64,000 nucleotides of DNA from a virus: the IMG/VR virus record IMGVR_UViG_3300033145_003233, positions 310,001 through 374,000 of that record. One strand, written 5' to 3'. The translations under genes were made by a program, and so were the position numbers. This document shows, in pieces, positions 8,503 to 16,897 of this stretch; the stretch's first letter is position 1, and every line of letters starts with the position of its first letter. A model generated the notes under the pieces. The model was not told the DNA's origin, made no database searches, and saw only the letters and a program-made list of their open reading frames with translations.

Positions 8503-8900
8503 CCTTCTAACCCATCCACATTAATATTTGTTTTAATATCAACTGTATTCGACTCATCTACTTCCTGCATAATAATATTTTTAATTCTATTTCTAATACC
8601 ATTTAACTGATGAGACAATATGAGATGCTTCCCATAATCTTCACCAGAGCTTTTTTTCATTTTCTCTTTCTCTTTCCATATATAAAGATTAATTTGAGAC
8701 AAAATAATAATTAACCTAATAAATGTTGATGATGGTTTAATATCTCTCTTTTCTAAATCTACATTTATATCATGCATTAGATAACCAATCTCTTTTTCAA
8801 AATCATCTATCTCTGCAATATTATCAACCTCTTTAATTTGCTGTATAGACAAATTATCAATCAAATCTGAAAAAGACAAATGACATTCTCTTCTACCCAC
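8484..8900 (-). CDS. Small unknown protein, SELID family copy C
   Basis: The third paralogue, about 138 residues. FSDLIDNLSIQQIKE is followed by MHDINVDLEKRDIK, SQINLYIW and LSHQLNGIRNR. I place the start at GTG 8900 because GGGGAAG lies seven bases upstream; GTG 8906 would be too close. The start overlaps the TAG of the upstream epimerase gene. Copies B and C are tandem, while copy A lies about 4 kb away beside UDP-xylose synthase. Divergence between copies suggests distinct partners or ligands rather than recent duplication. Confidence 0.68.
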   Translation of the reverse strand: MGRRECHLSFSDLIDNLSIQQIKEVDNIAEIDDFEKEIGYLMHDINVDLEKRDIKPSSTFIRLIIILSQINLYIWKEKEKMKKSSGEDYGKHLILSHQLNGIRNRIKNIIMQEVDESNTVDIKTNINVDGLEGWTISL

Positions 8901-9912
8901 TAACACACTTCCCCACTTTTCTACTAGCTATGAATTTATTATTTTTATACCATTCCATAGTCTTTTTGATGCCTTCTTCCAAATTAACTCTAGGAACAAA
9001 AGAAAGCAAGGCCTTAGCTCTATTCGTATCAAGTATTCTTATCCTGTCACCAGAAGGCTTACTACTATCCCATTTCACTTCTATCTCTTCCGGCATCAAA
9101 TCGACAAGAGTTTCAACTAATTCTTTGATAGAAATTCCTCGTCCACTTCCTAAATTTATAGGAGTACAGGGAGGAGCATCTTTACATGCCATTAAAATTC
9201 CATCTACAACATCATCTACAAATATAAAATCTCTTTCAGCAGTCCCATCTCCTGCTATTTTCATGGGGTTCTCCCCATTTACCGCTCTACTAATTAAGGC
9301 CGGAATAACCTGTGCTGTTTCGGGATCGAAATCATCATAAGGACCATATACATTTGACAATCTTACAATCCTACCTGCGTCCCATCCATATTGAAGCATA
9401 TATGCTTCCGCTTGAGCTTCTCCGACTCTCTTAGCAATCCCGGCAAATCTATCATTAGCATGGGGAGGACCATCCCAAACTGAATCTTCGTGCCGTACTG
9501 AGAGATTGGGGTATTCACAAATACTACCAACAAACAAAAACCTTTTGACATTAGCTAATCTAGAAGCTTCCATCAAATTAGTATCAGCCATCAACAATGG
9601 AACGAAAGTACTAGCAACTTTCGATTCCCCTATTTGTGTACTCCCCTTTACACAGACTAAATTAAAAACATAATCGTAATCATGAACTAGGTCCTTACAA
9701 GCTTGGAAATCAGTTAAATCTACATATAAATTATAAACATCATATCCCTTAAAAACAGCCATAACCCTTTCCACTGAATCAATAGAAGCGACTGTTACAT
9801 ATGCCCCCATATCCATAAGCCGCTTAACTAATGGAGTTCCTATAGTTCCACTTCCTCCAGCCACTAATATATTTTTATCTTTATAAAATGAAATAAGATG
9901 TTCTGGAAACAT
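8893..9912 (-). CDS. NAD-dependent epimerase/dehydratase (SDR), atypical active site
   Basis: A 339-residue extended SDR: AGGSGTIGTP at about 18-27, FVGSICEYP around 128-135, RLSNVYGPYDDFDPE, GDGTAERDFIFVDD and LEEGIKKTMEWY. The YxxxK position reads A157-G-I-A-K161 followed by RVGE, so the tyrosine is replaced by alanine. It is the third member of the atypical group (with 4435 and 5934). The start overlaps the end of the TylF-like gene, and the end overlaps SELID copy C. It probably acts on a nucleotide-activated hexose; direction and product are unknown. Confidence 0.75.
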   Translation of the reverse strand: MFPEHLISFYKDKNILVAGGSGTIGTPLVKRLMDMGAYVTVASIDSVERVMAVFKGYDVYNLYVDLTDFQACKDLVHDYDYVFNLVCVKGSTQIGESKVASTFVPLLMADTNLMEASRLANVKRFLFVGSICEYPNLSVRHEDSVWDGPPHANDRFAGIAKRVGEAQAEAYMLQYGWDAGRIVRLSNVYGPYDDFDPETAQVIPALISRAVNGENPMKIAGDGTAERDFIFVDDVVDGILMACKDAPPCTPINLGSGRGISIKELVETLVDLMPEEIEVKWDSSKPSGDRIRILDTNRAKALLSFVPRVNLEEGIKKTMEWYKNNKFIASRKVGKCVSG

Positions 9913-10636
9913 ATCTATATCTTTCTAATTTAATATTATTCAAACCCATCACCTCTCTTAATGCTACCGTCTCTCCTGGAGAATCCCGATCATTTAACTC
10001 GTCAAATCCCAACACGCTCCCCTTAACCAAATAAGGCTTTATAATTTCGAGACATTTTTTAGTAGGCTCATATAAATCAAAATCAAAATAAGCTAAAGAT
10101 ACAATAGTTTCTGGATGCGCCTTTAAATATTCAGCTAATTTCTTAGGGCCATCTCCCTTTAATATCTCAAATTTCTTTATATGAGAAATAGGATTGTCTT
10201 TTTCTTGTAAAGTTAAAATGTGTTCTAAATATTTTTCATAGTTGTTAGTTACATTATCTGCCCCATCAACCATCAAAGCAGATTTTCCATCTTTTTTATT
10301 AATATTTATAAAACCTTCAAAAGTATCAAAAGCTAATATCTTTCTATGTCTATTAAATGGCTCATATATACCTCTCAATGCAGCTAAAATAGATGCGTTT
10401 TGTCCCCACCGAGTACCAAATTCTATAATAATTCCATGCTTATCAATTATCTTGTTATATAAAAAATCAAAAAACAAAATACGAGAAAGATTTTTAGAAT
10501 TTAGAAATAACCCCAGATTAGATAAAATTTCATCATCAGGAAGAGGGTTCTCCTTAAAAGCAGTAAGCATTTCATTCCTAGCTTCTTCCTCTTTATCGCT
10601 ACTAAAATCTATATTTCCCAATTTTGTTTTACTCAT
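9881..10636 (-). CDS. TylF/macrocin O-methyltransferase-like protein
   Basis: A 251-residue class I methyltransferase fold. IIEFGTRWGQNAS (about 90-102) is motif I, AFDTFEGF the following acidic loop, and AYFDFDLYEPTKK with GFDELND the metal-binding/active-site part typical of TylF-type sugar O-methyltransferases. It is related to the gene at 57931, which has the same D-x-DLYEP element. Likely substrate is a deoxysugar hydroxyl in nucleotide-linked or glycosidic form. It lies between the three SDRs and the transketolase genes. Confidence 0.75.
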   Translation of the reverse strand: MSKTKLGNIDFSSDKEEEARNEMLTAFKENPLPDDEILSNLGLFLNSKNLSRILFFDFLYNKIIDKHGIIIEFGTRWGQNASILAALRGIYEPFNRHRKILAFDTFEGFININKKDGKSALMVDGADNVTNNYEKYLEHILTLQEKDNPISHIKKFEILKGDGPKKLAEYLKAHPETIVSLAYFDFDLYEPTKKCLEIIKPYLVKGSVLGFDELNDRDSPGETVALREVMGLNNIKLERYRYVSRTSYFIL

Positions 10637-10637
10637 T

Positions 10638-11597
10638 TTATAATTTTTCCCAAACAGTTATAGAATAACCATCTCCCAATAGGCTTCCACATGGGACTCT
10701 CACCATTTTAATTATTTTAATTATTTTCTCTTTTTCCATCCTCATTAATTTTGTAAAGAAACCTTTCAAATAATTTCTATTATTTTCTAACTTACAAATA
10801 ATATAATCAGTCAAATTAGTGTCAGTATCATAAAACTCTAACATCGAATTGACATGTACATGTCTACTAAAAGGCTTGTCTAGTAAAAATTGTAAAAAAT
10901 CACCATATCTATTGCCTAGTTGTTCCAATGCTCCCAAAGTAAAGCTAACCCCGCCATCTTGAACTAAAAAATCATTATCAGGATAAAACATATCAAAAAT
11001 GCCACCATGAATATCATAATGAAATTTATCTCTGATAAGATTAATGATTGCTTGCGGTTGGCGGACCCAATCAACACCATAATAACTTTTTTCTGGAGCC
11101 ATCTCACAAAAAGATAACAAATTAGCACATGAGCCACAACCGAACTCGTAGATATTATCCTTGTCTTTTAAAAATGAATCAAAAACAAATGCTCTTATTA
11201 AATCTACAAAATTTTTCTCAAAATTATCATCCACTGATCTCACATAATCTCCAAACAAACGAATAGGAGAACCGCTCCTGAAATACTGAGGAGCCAAAGC
11301 AGCTTTGTCATACCCACTCTCAATAAAATTATCTTGTATTTCCCCCCAACCCTTCTCCCATTTTTCTTTTTTACCTTCACCAGATTTAGTAAAAATCTCT
11401 GCATCTATTCTTTTTATGAGTTCAAGTATTATTTTATCTCTTTCCCTCCTATCAATATGCCTATACCTAAAATCCCTATTATTAATTATATTAACACAGG
11501 ATAATGGCATCTCATTTTGATCAATATCAAAAATCATAGAGAAATCTTTAACGGTAAGATTGTGAATGTTTTCTCCCACTTTATTATTTTTCCACAA
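10638..11597 (-). CDS. SAM-dependent methyltransferase
   Basis: A 319-residue protein. About 140 N-terminal residues of unknown type precede a class I methyltransferase domain with IYEFGCGSCANLLSF as motif I, YYGVDWV as the acidic loop and later VSFTLGALEQLG. The start at 11597 overlaps the transketolase C-terminal gene by 14 bases. The N-terminal extension is longer than in simple methyltransferases and could hold a substrate-binding domain. I cannot tell whether the acceptor is sugar, lipid or protein; context favours sugar. Confidence 0.65.
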   Translation of the reverse strand: MWKNNKVGENIHNLTVKDFSMIFDIDQNEMPLSCVNIINNRDFRYRHIDRRERDKIILELIKRIDAEIFTKSGEGKKEKWEKGWGEIQDNFIESGYDKAALAPQYFRSGSPIRLFGDYVRSVDDNFEKNFVDLIRAFVFDSFLKDKDNIYEFGCGSCANLLSFCEMAPEKSYYGVDWVRQPQAIINLIRDKFHYDIHGGIFDMFYPDNDFLVQDGGVSFTLGALEQLGNRYGDFLQFLLDKPFSRHVHVNSMLEFYDTDTNLTDYIICKLENNRNYLKGFFTKLMRMEKEKIIKIIKMVRVPCGSLLGDGYSITVWEKL

Positions 11598-12543
11598 AAG
11601 ATAAAATAGATTTAATTATACTATCTTTATCGAGTCCATATTCAGAACGAATCCAATTTCTGTCCCCGTATTTTTTACAAAATTCATCTGGCAAAGATAT
11701 TTTCTTTAATGGCTTATATATATTATTCTCAACCATAAGCTCACTTATTATACTTCCCAATCCACCGATACAAGAATGCTCCTCCACCACAACTACTCTT
11801 TTAGAACCTGATATTATTCTAGCTGCTTCTTTATCATTAAATGGTTTAATCCTAAATACATCTCTATAAGTAGTGAATACTCCTTCTTTATGAGTTAAAT
11901 ATTCTGCTGCTTCTATTACATCATACATGTTAGTCCCAGTAGAAAAAATTACAACATCTGGTTTCCCATAAGGACCACATATTCCAAGACTAAACGGAAC
12001 TGAGTCCTTATTTGGTTCTGGAAAAATAAAGTTATCATATTCTGGCAAGGGAGAATAATCACCCTTATCTAATCTAATATATGTTGGACCATCATTCTCA
12101 TATGCCTTCTGAGCAACATAAGAATTCATAACTGGACCTGAAGGACTATATATAGTTAAATTAGGAAGAGTTCTCATGATCGCGATATCATTAAGAGAAT
12201 GATGAGTAGGCCCATCATTACTAAACGTAAGACCAGCCCCGATACCAATAATTGTAACAGGTAAATTCATGCAACATAAGTCAATTTTTATCTGCTCAAA
12301 ACACCTTTCTGTTACAAATGGAGTGATAGTATAAACACAAACTTTTTTGCCAGCTTTGGCTAACCCAGCCGCTACACTTATCATATTCTGTTCAGCTACG
12401 CCAACATTGATAAATCTACGCCCCAGTTTTTCTTTAAACTTAGATAAACTAAATGCCCACATATCAGCAGTAAGAAAATAAAAATTATCATCATCTTTAA
12501 CTAAATCATATAATCTGTCAAAAAATGCGTCTCTAAGGTCCAT
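11584..12543 (-). CDS. Transketolase-like, C-terminal subunit (Pyr + C domains)
   Basis: A 319-residue protein matching the second half of transketolase. GVAEQNMISVAAGLA contains the catalytic glutamate that activates the thiamine diphosphate aminopyrimidine; FSNDGPTHHS and the later IRSEYGLDKD-type tail are typical. With the adjacent N-terminal subunit it should form an alpha2-beta2 enzyme that moves two-carbon ketol units between sugars. Split transketolases of this type occur in archaea, many bacteria and sugar antibiotic or polysaccharide loci. It overlaps the N-subunit gene by 11 bases, consistent with coupled synthesis. Confidence 0.85.
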   Translation of the reverse strand: MDLRDAFFDRLYDLVKDDDNFYFLTADMWAFSLSKFKEKLGRRFINVGVAEQNMISVAAGLAKAGKKVCVYTITPFVTERCFEQIKIDLCCMNLPVTIIGIGAGLTFSNDGPTHHSLNDIAIMRTLPNLTIYSPSGPVMNSYVAQKAYENDGPTYIRLDKGDYSPLPEYDNFIFPEPNKDSVPFSLGICGPYGKPDVVIFSTGTNMYDVIEAAEYLTHKEGVFTTYRDVFRIKPFNDKEAARIISGSKRVVVVEEHSCIGGLGSIISELMVENNIYKPLKKISLPDEFCKKYGDRNWIRSEYGLDKDSIIKSILSFVEK

Positions 12544-13312
12544 TTATTTCCCTCCTAGCAATTTCTAATTGTTCATCATTAGGAACTCCGTGATGCCATT
12601 TGGGAACATTCTCCATATAAGATATCCCCTTTCCCTTAACAGTATTAGCTATAATAACCAATGGTTGATATGGATTAACTTTCTTACCCTTCTTAATATA
12701 TTCAATTATCTGTTTTACATCATGGCCATTAATATTACAAACTGCCCATCCACACTGACGAAGCCGACCTCCCAAATATTGTAATGAACAAGAATCCTTC
12801 ATAAAATCAGTGGCGCAAATATTATTCTTATCTATAATTAAAATTATATTATTTAAACTGTGTTGAGCAGCAAATAAAATAGATTCCCAAACAGATCCCT
12901 CATTACATTCTCCATCCCCCATCAGAACATATATGTCCCCTTTTTCTTCATCATTTATTCTAGCCAATGCCATACCACAAGCGACACCAAGACCATGACC
13001 TAAGGACCCAGTATCAAATTCAACTCCCTTAATATTTATATCTGGATGGCCTCCCAATGGATTCCCATTTAAATAACATTCTTCATAATCCTTATCATTT
13101 ATATATCCCAAATCATGCAAAATAGGATAGAACGCCATAGAAACATGTCCTTTACTTAAAATAAATTTATCATCTTCCTCAAGAATTCCACCATAATAAA
13201 GGGCCACCAATATTTCCACACATGAAAGAGCACCTCCGACATGTCCTTTCTTAGATCTATATAATATATCTAAGATCTCATTTCTTAACCATTTACATTT
13301 ATCTTCCAGCAT
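12533..13312 (-). CDS. Transketolase-like, N-terminal subunit (TPP-binding domain)
   Basis: A 259-residue protein with SKGH (about 53-56), TGSLGHGLG (101-109) and the thiamine diphosphate/Mg motif MGDGECNEG with the distal DKNN. The length equals the N-terminal third of a standard transketolase. It is followed directly by the partner subunit and preceded, with a shared base, by the E1 beta gene. The two TPP enzymes in one operon suggest carbon-skeleton building of an unusual sugar. Confidence 0.87.
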   Translation of the reverse strand: MLEDKCKWLRNEILDILYRSKKGHVGGALSCVEILVALYYGGILEEDDKFILSKGHVSMAFYPILHDLGYINDKDYEECYLNGNPLGGHPDINIKGVEFDTGSLGHGLGVACGMALARINDEEKGDIYVLMGDGECNEGSVWESILFAAQHSLNNIILIIDKNNICATDFMKDSCSLQYLGGRLRQCGWAVCNINGHDVKQIIEYIKKGKKVNPYQPLVIIANTVKGKGISYMENVPKWHHGVPNDEQLEIARREINGP

Positions 13313-14358
13313 TAAAATGGACCTTTAAATTTATTTTCATAATTATAAAATTCTTCACCTTCCACATTAATAGAAGATAAACCGAACATCTTTTCAACTG
13401 TTCTAATAATATCAACAGAATCAGGATAAAACTCATTTTCTAGATGTCTAGCCGTAGGACAAGGAGTGTGAGCGAAACCCATTCTTTCTATAGGGCAATC
13501 TAATAACCGGAAACAACTACTATATATTGTCGCTGCCAGTTCCGCACCAAAACCGCAGTGAACCCAGTCATAATCTGCTATTATACATTTACGAGTTTTG
13601 CTAACAGACTCAACCATTGGTTTCAAATCTACAGACGATATACACCTAGCATCTATTATCTCAACAGATATCCCGTACTTCTCTAAAACTTGAGCGGCTC
13701 TCAATGCCTCGACATTCATCCACGAGGTAGCTATAATAGTAACATCCTCTCCGTCCCTTATCTTGCTGGCCTTATCTAGGGGAACTCTAAAACTCTTTTC
13801 TTCTACTTCTCCCTCCTGGAAATATAACCACCTATGTTCCATAATCATAACCGGATTATCATCACGAATAGCTGCTATCATCATTCCCTTTACATCTCTT
13901 ACAGTTGTGGGCATCACAACTTTTAAACCTGGGATATGAGCGAAAATAGATTGCATAGTTTTAGTATGTTGACATCCCTGCCCCCAACCCCTACCTATAA
14001 TATTCCTTATTACGATAGGAATTTTCAATTTACCATCAGACATATATCTAAAACTTGATATTTGATTAATTAATTGATTCATAGCTAGAAGAGAAAAGTC
14101 AACTCTCATATGAACAAGGATAGGTCTCAACCCATTAATTGCTGCTCCAAGAGCAAACCCTGTTAGACTATCTTCAGATAAAGGAGTATCAAAACACCTA
14201 TCTTTTCCAAAAGTTTCTTGCAATCTTTCAGTTGTGCCAAAAATCTTCTTACAATCAGGAACGCCTATGCCATAAATAAAGACATTCTTATCCCTTTCCA
14301 TTTCTTGATAAATAGCCTCGTTAATTGCTTCTTTATATGTTATTTTTTTATCTCTCAT
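13312..14358 (-). CDS. 2-oxoacid dehydrogenase-type E1 beta subunit
   Basis: A 348-residue protein resembling pyruvate/acetoin dehydrogenase E1 beta: DTPLSEDSLTGFALGAA with catalytic Glu62, RGWGQGCQHTKTMQSIF, and a C-terminal domain with TSWMNVEALRAA and HTPCPTARHLE. The partner alpha domain is the C-terminal half of the gene immediately upstream. There are no E2 or E3 genes here, so an oxidative decarboxylase complex is unlikely. Orphan E1 alpha/beta pairs in avilamycin and aldgamycin-type pathways attach a two-carbon unit to a keto-sugar; I propose the same here. Confidence 0.85.
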   Translation of the reverse strand: MRDKKITYKEAINEAIYQEMERDKNVFIYGIGVPDCKKIFGTTERLQETFGKDRCFDTPLSEDSLTGFALGAAINGLRPILVHMRVDFSLLAMNQLINQISSFRYMSDGKLKIPIVIRNIIGRGWGQGCQHTKTMQSIFAHIPGLKVVMPTTVRDVKGMMIAAIRDDNPVMIMEHRWLYFQEGEVEEKSFRVPLDKASKIRDGEDVTIIATSWMNVEALRAAQVLEKYGISVEIIDARCISSVDLKPMVESVSKTRKCIIADYDWVHCGFGAELAATIYSSCFRLLDCPIERMGFAHTPCPTARHLENEFYPDSVDIIRTVEKMFGLSSINVEGEEFYNYENKFKGPF

Positions 14359-14360
14359 AA

Positions 14361-16187
14361 TTACTCAAATAAAACATTATTATAAAGTTCACTAACATCT
14401 GAAGATTCTGATACCTTAGCAAATTCCAAACTTCTATATATTTGCTCATCTATTTCTTTATTTACTTTTTCTATGTCCAAATCCGGATGATCTTTAAGCA
14501 ACAAATCTCTTGAATATTCTAAAGGATCTTCTACCTTATTCAACTCATCTCTACTACGATACCCAGCTTCCCAATCATCGCATACTCCAACATGTTCCAG
14601 ACATCTAAGATAATTAAATGACATGAAATGAGGTCGATTAGTTGCCCTTATATCTTCTACTATTTTTTTTGTATCATGATAAATATGATCAACTTTTGTA
14701 GTTTTGTAATTATGCACAGTTAACCTGAAATTATCCATAAAGTCACATATATCATCATAACCATGTCTTTCTTTTTTTGAAGTACACACAGCTAAATCAT
14801 TATCTTCATACACAAATAGAACTGGAAGTTGCCATAAAGATGCCATATTTATACTTTCCCAAAAATTCCCCTCATCAACAGCCCCGTCCCCAAAGAACAC
14901 AACCACTACTCTACCATTTTTTTTCATTTTATTAGCAAACGCTGCCCCAGTCGCTACAGAAATATTGCTAGCAACGATAGCAGATGATGACATATACCCC
15001 TCTTCAGGACAAGCTATATGCATAGAACCAGCTTTGCCTCTAGCCTCTCCAGTTTTTTTCCCATACATTTCTGCAAAAAAGCCATGAGTATCTCTTGTTT
15101 TAGCCAGATATGGAGCATGAGTGCGATATGTAGTAAAAATTTGATCGTCATCATTCAAAGCTCCTATAATTCCAACTGATATAGCTTCTTCTCCTCTCGA
15201 CATATGCATAGGAGTTTTCATTTCATCATCAAAATAATTATCTATTATTACACTCTCTGCTTTTCTAATTAAATAAATCTTTTTATACAACTCCAAACTC
15301 AAGTCCCACTTTTCACTTGTCCTGCCCTGAGAAATAGTAGTCAACTTCTTATCATTAACATATGTTGCAACTGGATCAGATCTCTTAGACCTTGCCACTA
15401 CAATGCATCTCTCCACCTGTCTTTTTGTTGCCCTAATAATTCTGTCAATTCCATATTTTTCTGAAGAATTTAATCTCCATTCACACCACAAAGAAGAAAA
15501 TAAAGCTGCATCTCGAGCTGCTAGAGATGGACTAATAGAACCATAACCTTCATTATTCTCTACTGTTCTAACTTCTTTTACATAAATAGATTGCCCGCCA
15601 GCTTCATAAAGACGCATAGCAAAATCTTCAGCATAATAACTACAAATAAAATTCTTATCAATTCCACCTAACTTGAAATATGCTTCCTTATGGAACATTA
15701 AACCAGCCCCATTAGGGAGAAAAGGACAATAATAACCCCTGCTTAAATGTTTACCACTACGCTTACCAAAAAAGAACCTACTAGGACTAGCTCTTTTACA
15801 TATCACAAATTTATCTATCTTAGGCTTATAAATATAACGACCCAATGCACCTGCTGAAAAATTATATTCATTATTACCTAATTCTATCAAATGATCATAT
15901 AAGCAATCTAATGCATTCTTATTGGGATAACTCAAATCATCACCACTATTAAAAATAAAATCTCCTCTGGCCTCCAACATTCCTATATGAAAACACTGAG
16001 CTGGTTTTACTTCGGCATAAATATATCTAAAATTTTCAGGTAGTTCAAAATCCGGTCTTATATGTCCAATAAAAATAACTTCAAATGGTATATAATTCTC
16101 TTGTAAGCCATCATAATACTCTTTCCAAAAATCTATTTTAATAGCTGGAGAAACAACACTTACTATTGGTTTTATATAAGAACACAT
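14361..16187 (-). CDS. Glycosyltransferase (GT-A) fused to E1 alpha subunit
   Basis: A 608-residue fusion. Residues 1-295 are a GT-A-like glycosyltransferase: AEVKPAQCFHIG, NSGDDLSYPN (acidic pair 83-84), PNGAGLMFHKEAYFKLGG and YAEDFAMRLYEAG. This half is paralogous to the whole protein at 41560, and both end with TISQG-x4-KWD (here 284-295). Directly after KWD, residues 296-608 form a pyruvate/acetoin dehydrogenase E1 alpha with MHMSRGEEA, GSMHI, the TPP motif GDGAVDEG (433-440) and EDND. E1 beta follows three bases downstream. Both halves look intact. The fusion could channel a modified sugar or simply reflect loss of a stop codon. Confidence 0.88.
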   Translation of the reverse strand: MCSYIKPIVSVVSPAIKIDFWKEYYDGLQENYIPFEVIFIGHIRPDFELPENFRYIYAEVKPAQCFHIGMLEARGDFIFNSGDDLSYPNKNALDCLYDHLIELGNNEYNFSAGALGRYIYKPKIDKFVICKRASPSRFFFGKRSGKHLSRGYYCPFLPNGAGLMFHKEAYFKLGGIDKNFICSYYAEDFAMRLYEAGGQSIYVKEVRTVENNEGYGSISPSLAARDAALFSSLWCEWRLNSSEKYGIDRIIRATKRQVERCIVVARSKRSDPVATYVNDKKLTTISQGRTSEKWDLSLELYKKIYLIRKAESVIIDNYFDDEMKTPMHMSRGEEAISVGIIGALNDDDQIFTTYRTHAPYLAKTRDTHGFFAEMYGKKTGEARGKAGSMHIACPEEGYMSSSAIVASNISVATGAAFANKMKKNGRVVVVFFGDGAVDEGNFWESINMASLWQLPVLFVYEDNDLAVCTSKKERHGYDDICDFMDNFRLTVHNYKTTKVDHIYHDTKKIVEDIRATNRPHFMSFNYLRCLEHVGVCDDWEAGYRSRDELNKVEDPLEYSRDLLLKDHPDLDIEKVNKEIDEQIYRSLEFAKVSESSDVSELYNNVLFE

Positions 16188-16192
16188 AAAAA

Positions 16193-16897
16193 TTACCCTT
16201 TACCATTTTTTAAACAAGATAAAACTTCATTTATTTCCAAATTGGCTCTATAGGCTGAAACCTTATCTATTTTATAAAGTTTTTTAACCAACTGAATCTT
16301 ATCATTATCAACAATAGAAGTATTAATATATACCACTTCACGCCATTTAGGACTTTTTTTATTAATAATCCTTGCTGGCACAAAAGAACAAGCTGACAAA
16401 AAATCATGCACAACATTTAAAAGAGGGATACCCTCATAACATCTTTTAAGCCACATTTCTAAATGAATAACAATAATCTGGTTCATATAATTCTTTACAT
16501 TCTTCAAGATATCATATTCAGAACCTTGAGCATCTATCTTTAAAACATCAATACCGTGACCACTTTGTTCTATAATCTTAGCAAGGCTCTTACATTTGAC
16601 AGGCTTAGAATCAACGACTTCCATACAATCAAATTCTATACGATCATCTTTATAATATTTCATATCGGGAACAAAAAGAGAACTATTTTGCCCATCTTTA
16701 GTTATATAAAGAATCTTCTCTTTCCCATCTGAAATAGCACAATCATAATAGAAATATTTATCATCTATTACCTTATTGCTTTCAAATCTAGGATCCAAAC
16801 CGATATACTTTTCTATGTATTTGCGATATCTTTTTTTATCAAAAGGAAAAACAAATCCACCAAAAGCACCTACATCAAAATATATTAACTTACTTAT
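16193..16897 (-). CDS. FkbM-family methyltransferase with no ATG/GTG/TTG start
   Basis: The frame encodes an FkbM methyltransferase: motif I IYFDVGAFGGF (about residues 5-15), then IDVLKIDAQGSEYDIL and a VIHLEMW segment. Motif I lies upstream of the first usable start codon, a TTG at 16798 that would delete it. Between the in-frame TAA at 16925-16927 and that TTG the only near-cognate candidates are ATA 16897 and ATT 16909, so I give 16897. A GGAGAG lies near 16913-16918. The gene overlaps the end of the dehydratase gene in another frame. The start codon may be mutated, noncanonical, or reached by coupling or frameshift. Confidence 0.6.
   Translation of the reverse strand: MSKLIYFDVGAFGGFVFPFDKKRYRKYIEKYIGLDPRFESNKVIDDKYFYYDCAISDGKEKILYITKDGQNSSLFVPDMKYYKDDRIEFDCMEVVDSKPVKCKSLAKIIEQSGHGIDVLKIDAQGSEYDILKNVKNYMNQIIVIHLEMWLKRCYEGIPLLNVVHDFLSACSFVPARIINKKSPKWREVVYINTSIVDNDKIQLVKKLYKIDKVSAYRANLEINEVLSCLKNGKG

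Noticed and set aside
16193-16798. FkbM gene starting at the TTG at 16798
   Set aside because: This start would remove motif I, which is clearly encoded in frame just upstream, so the longer frame is preferred.
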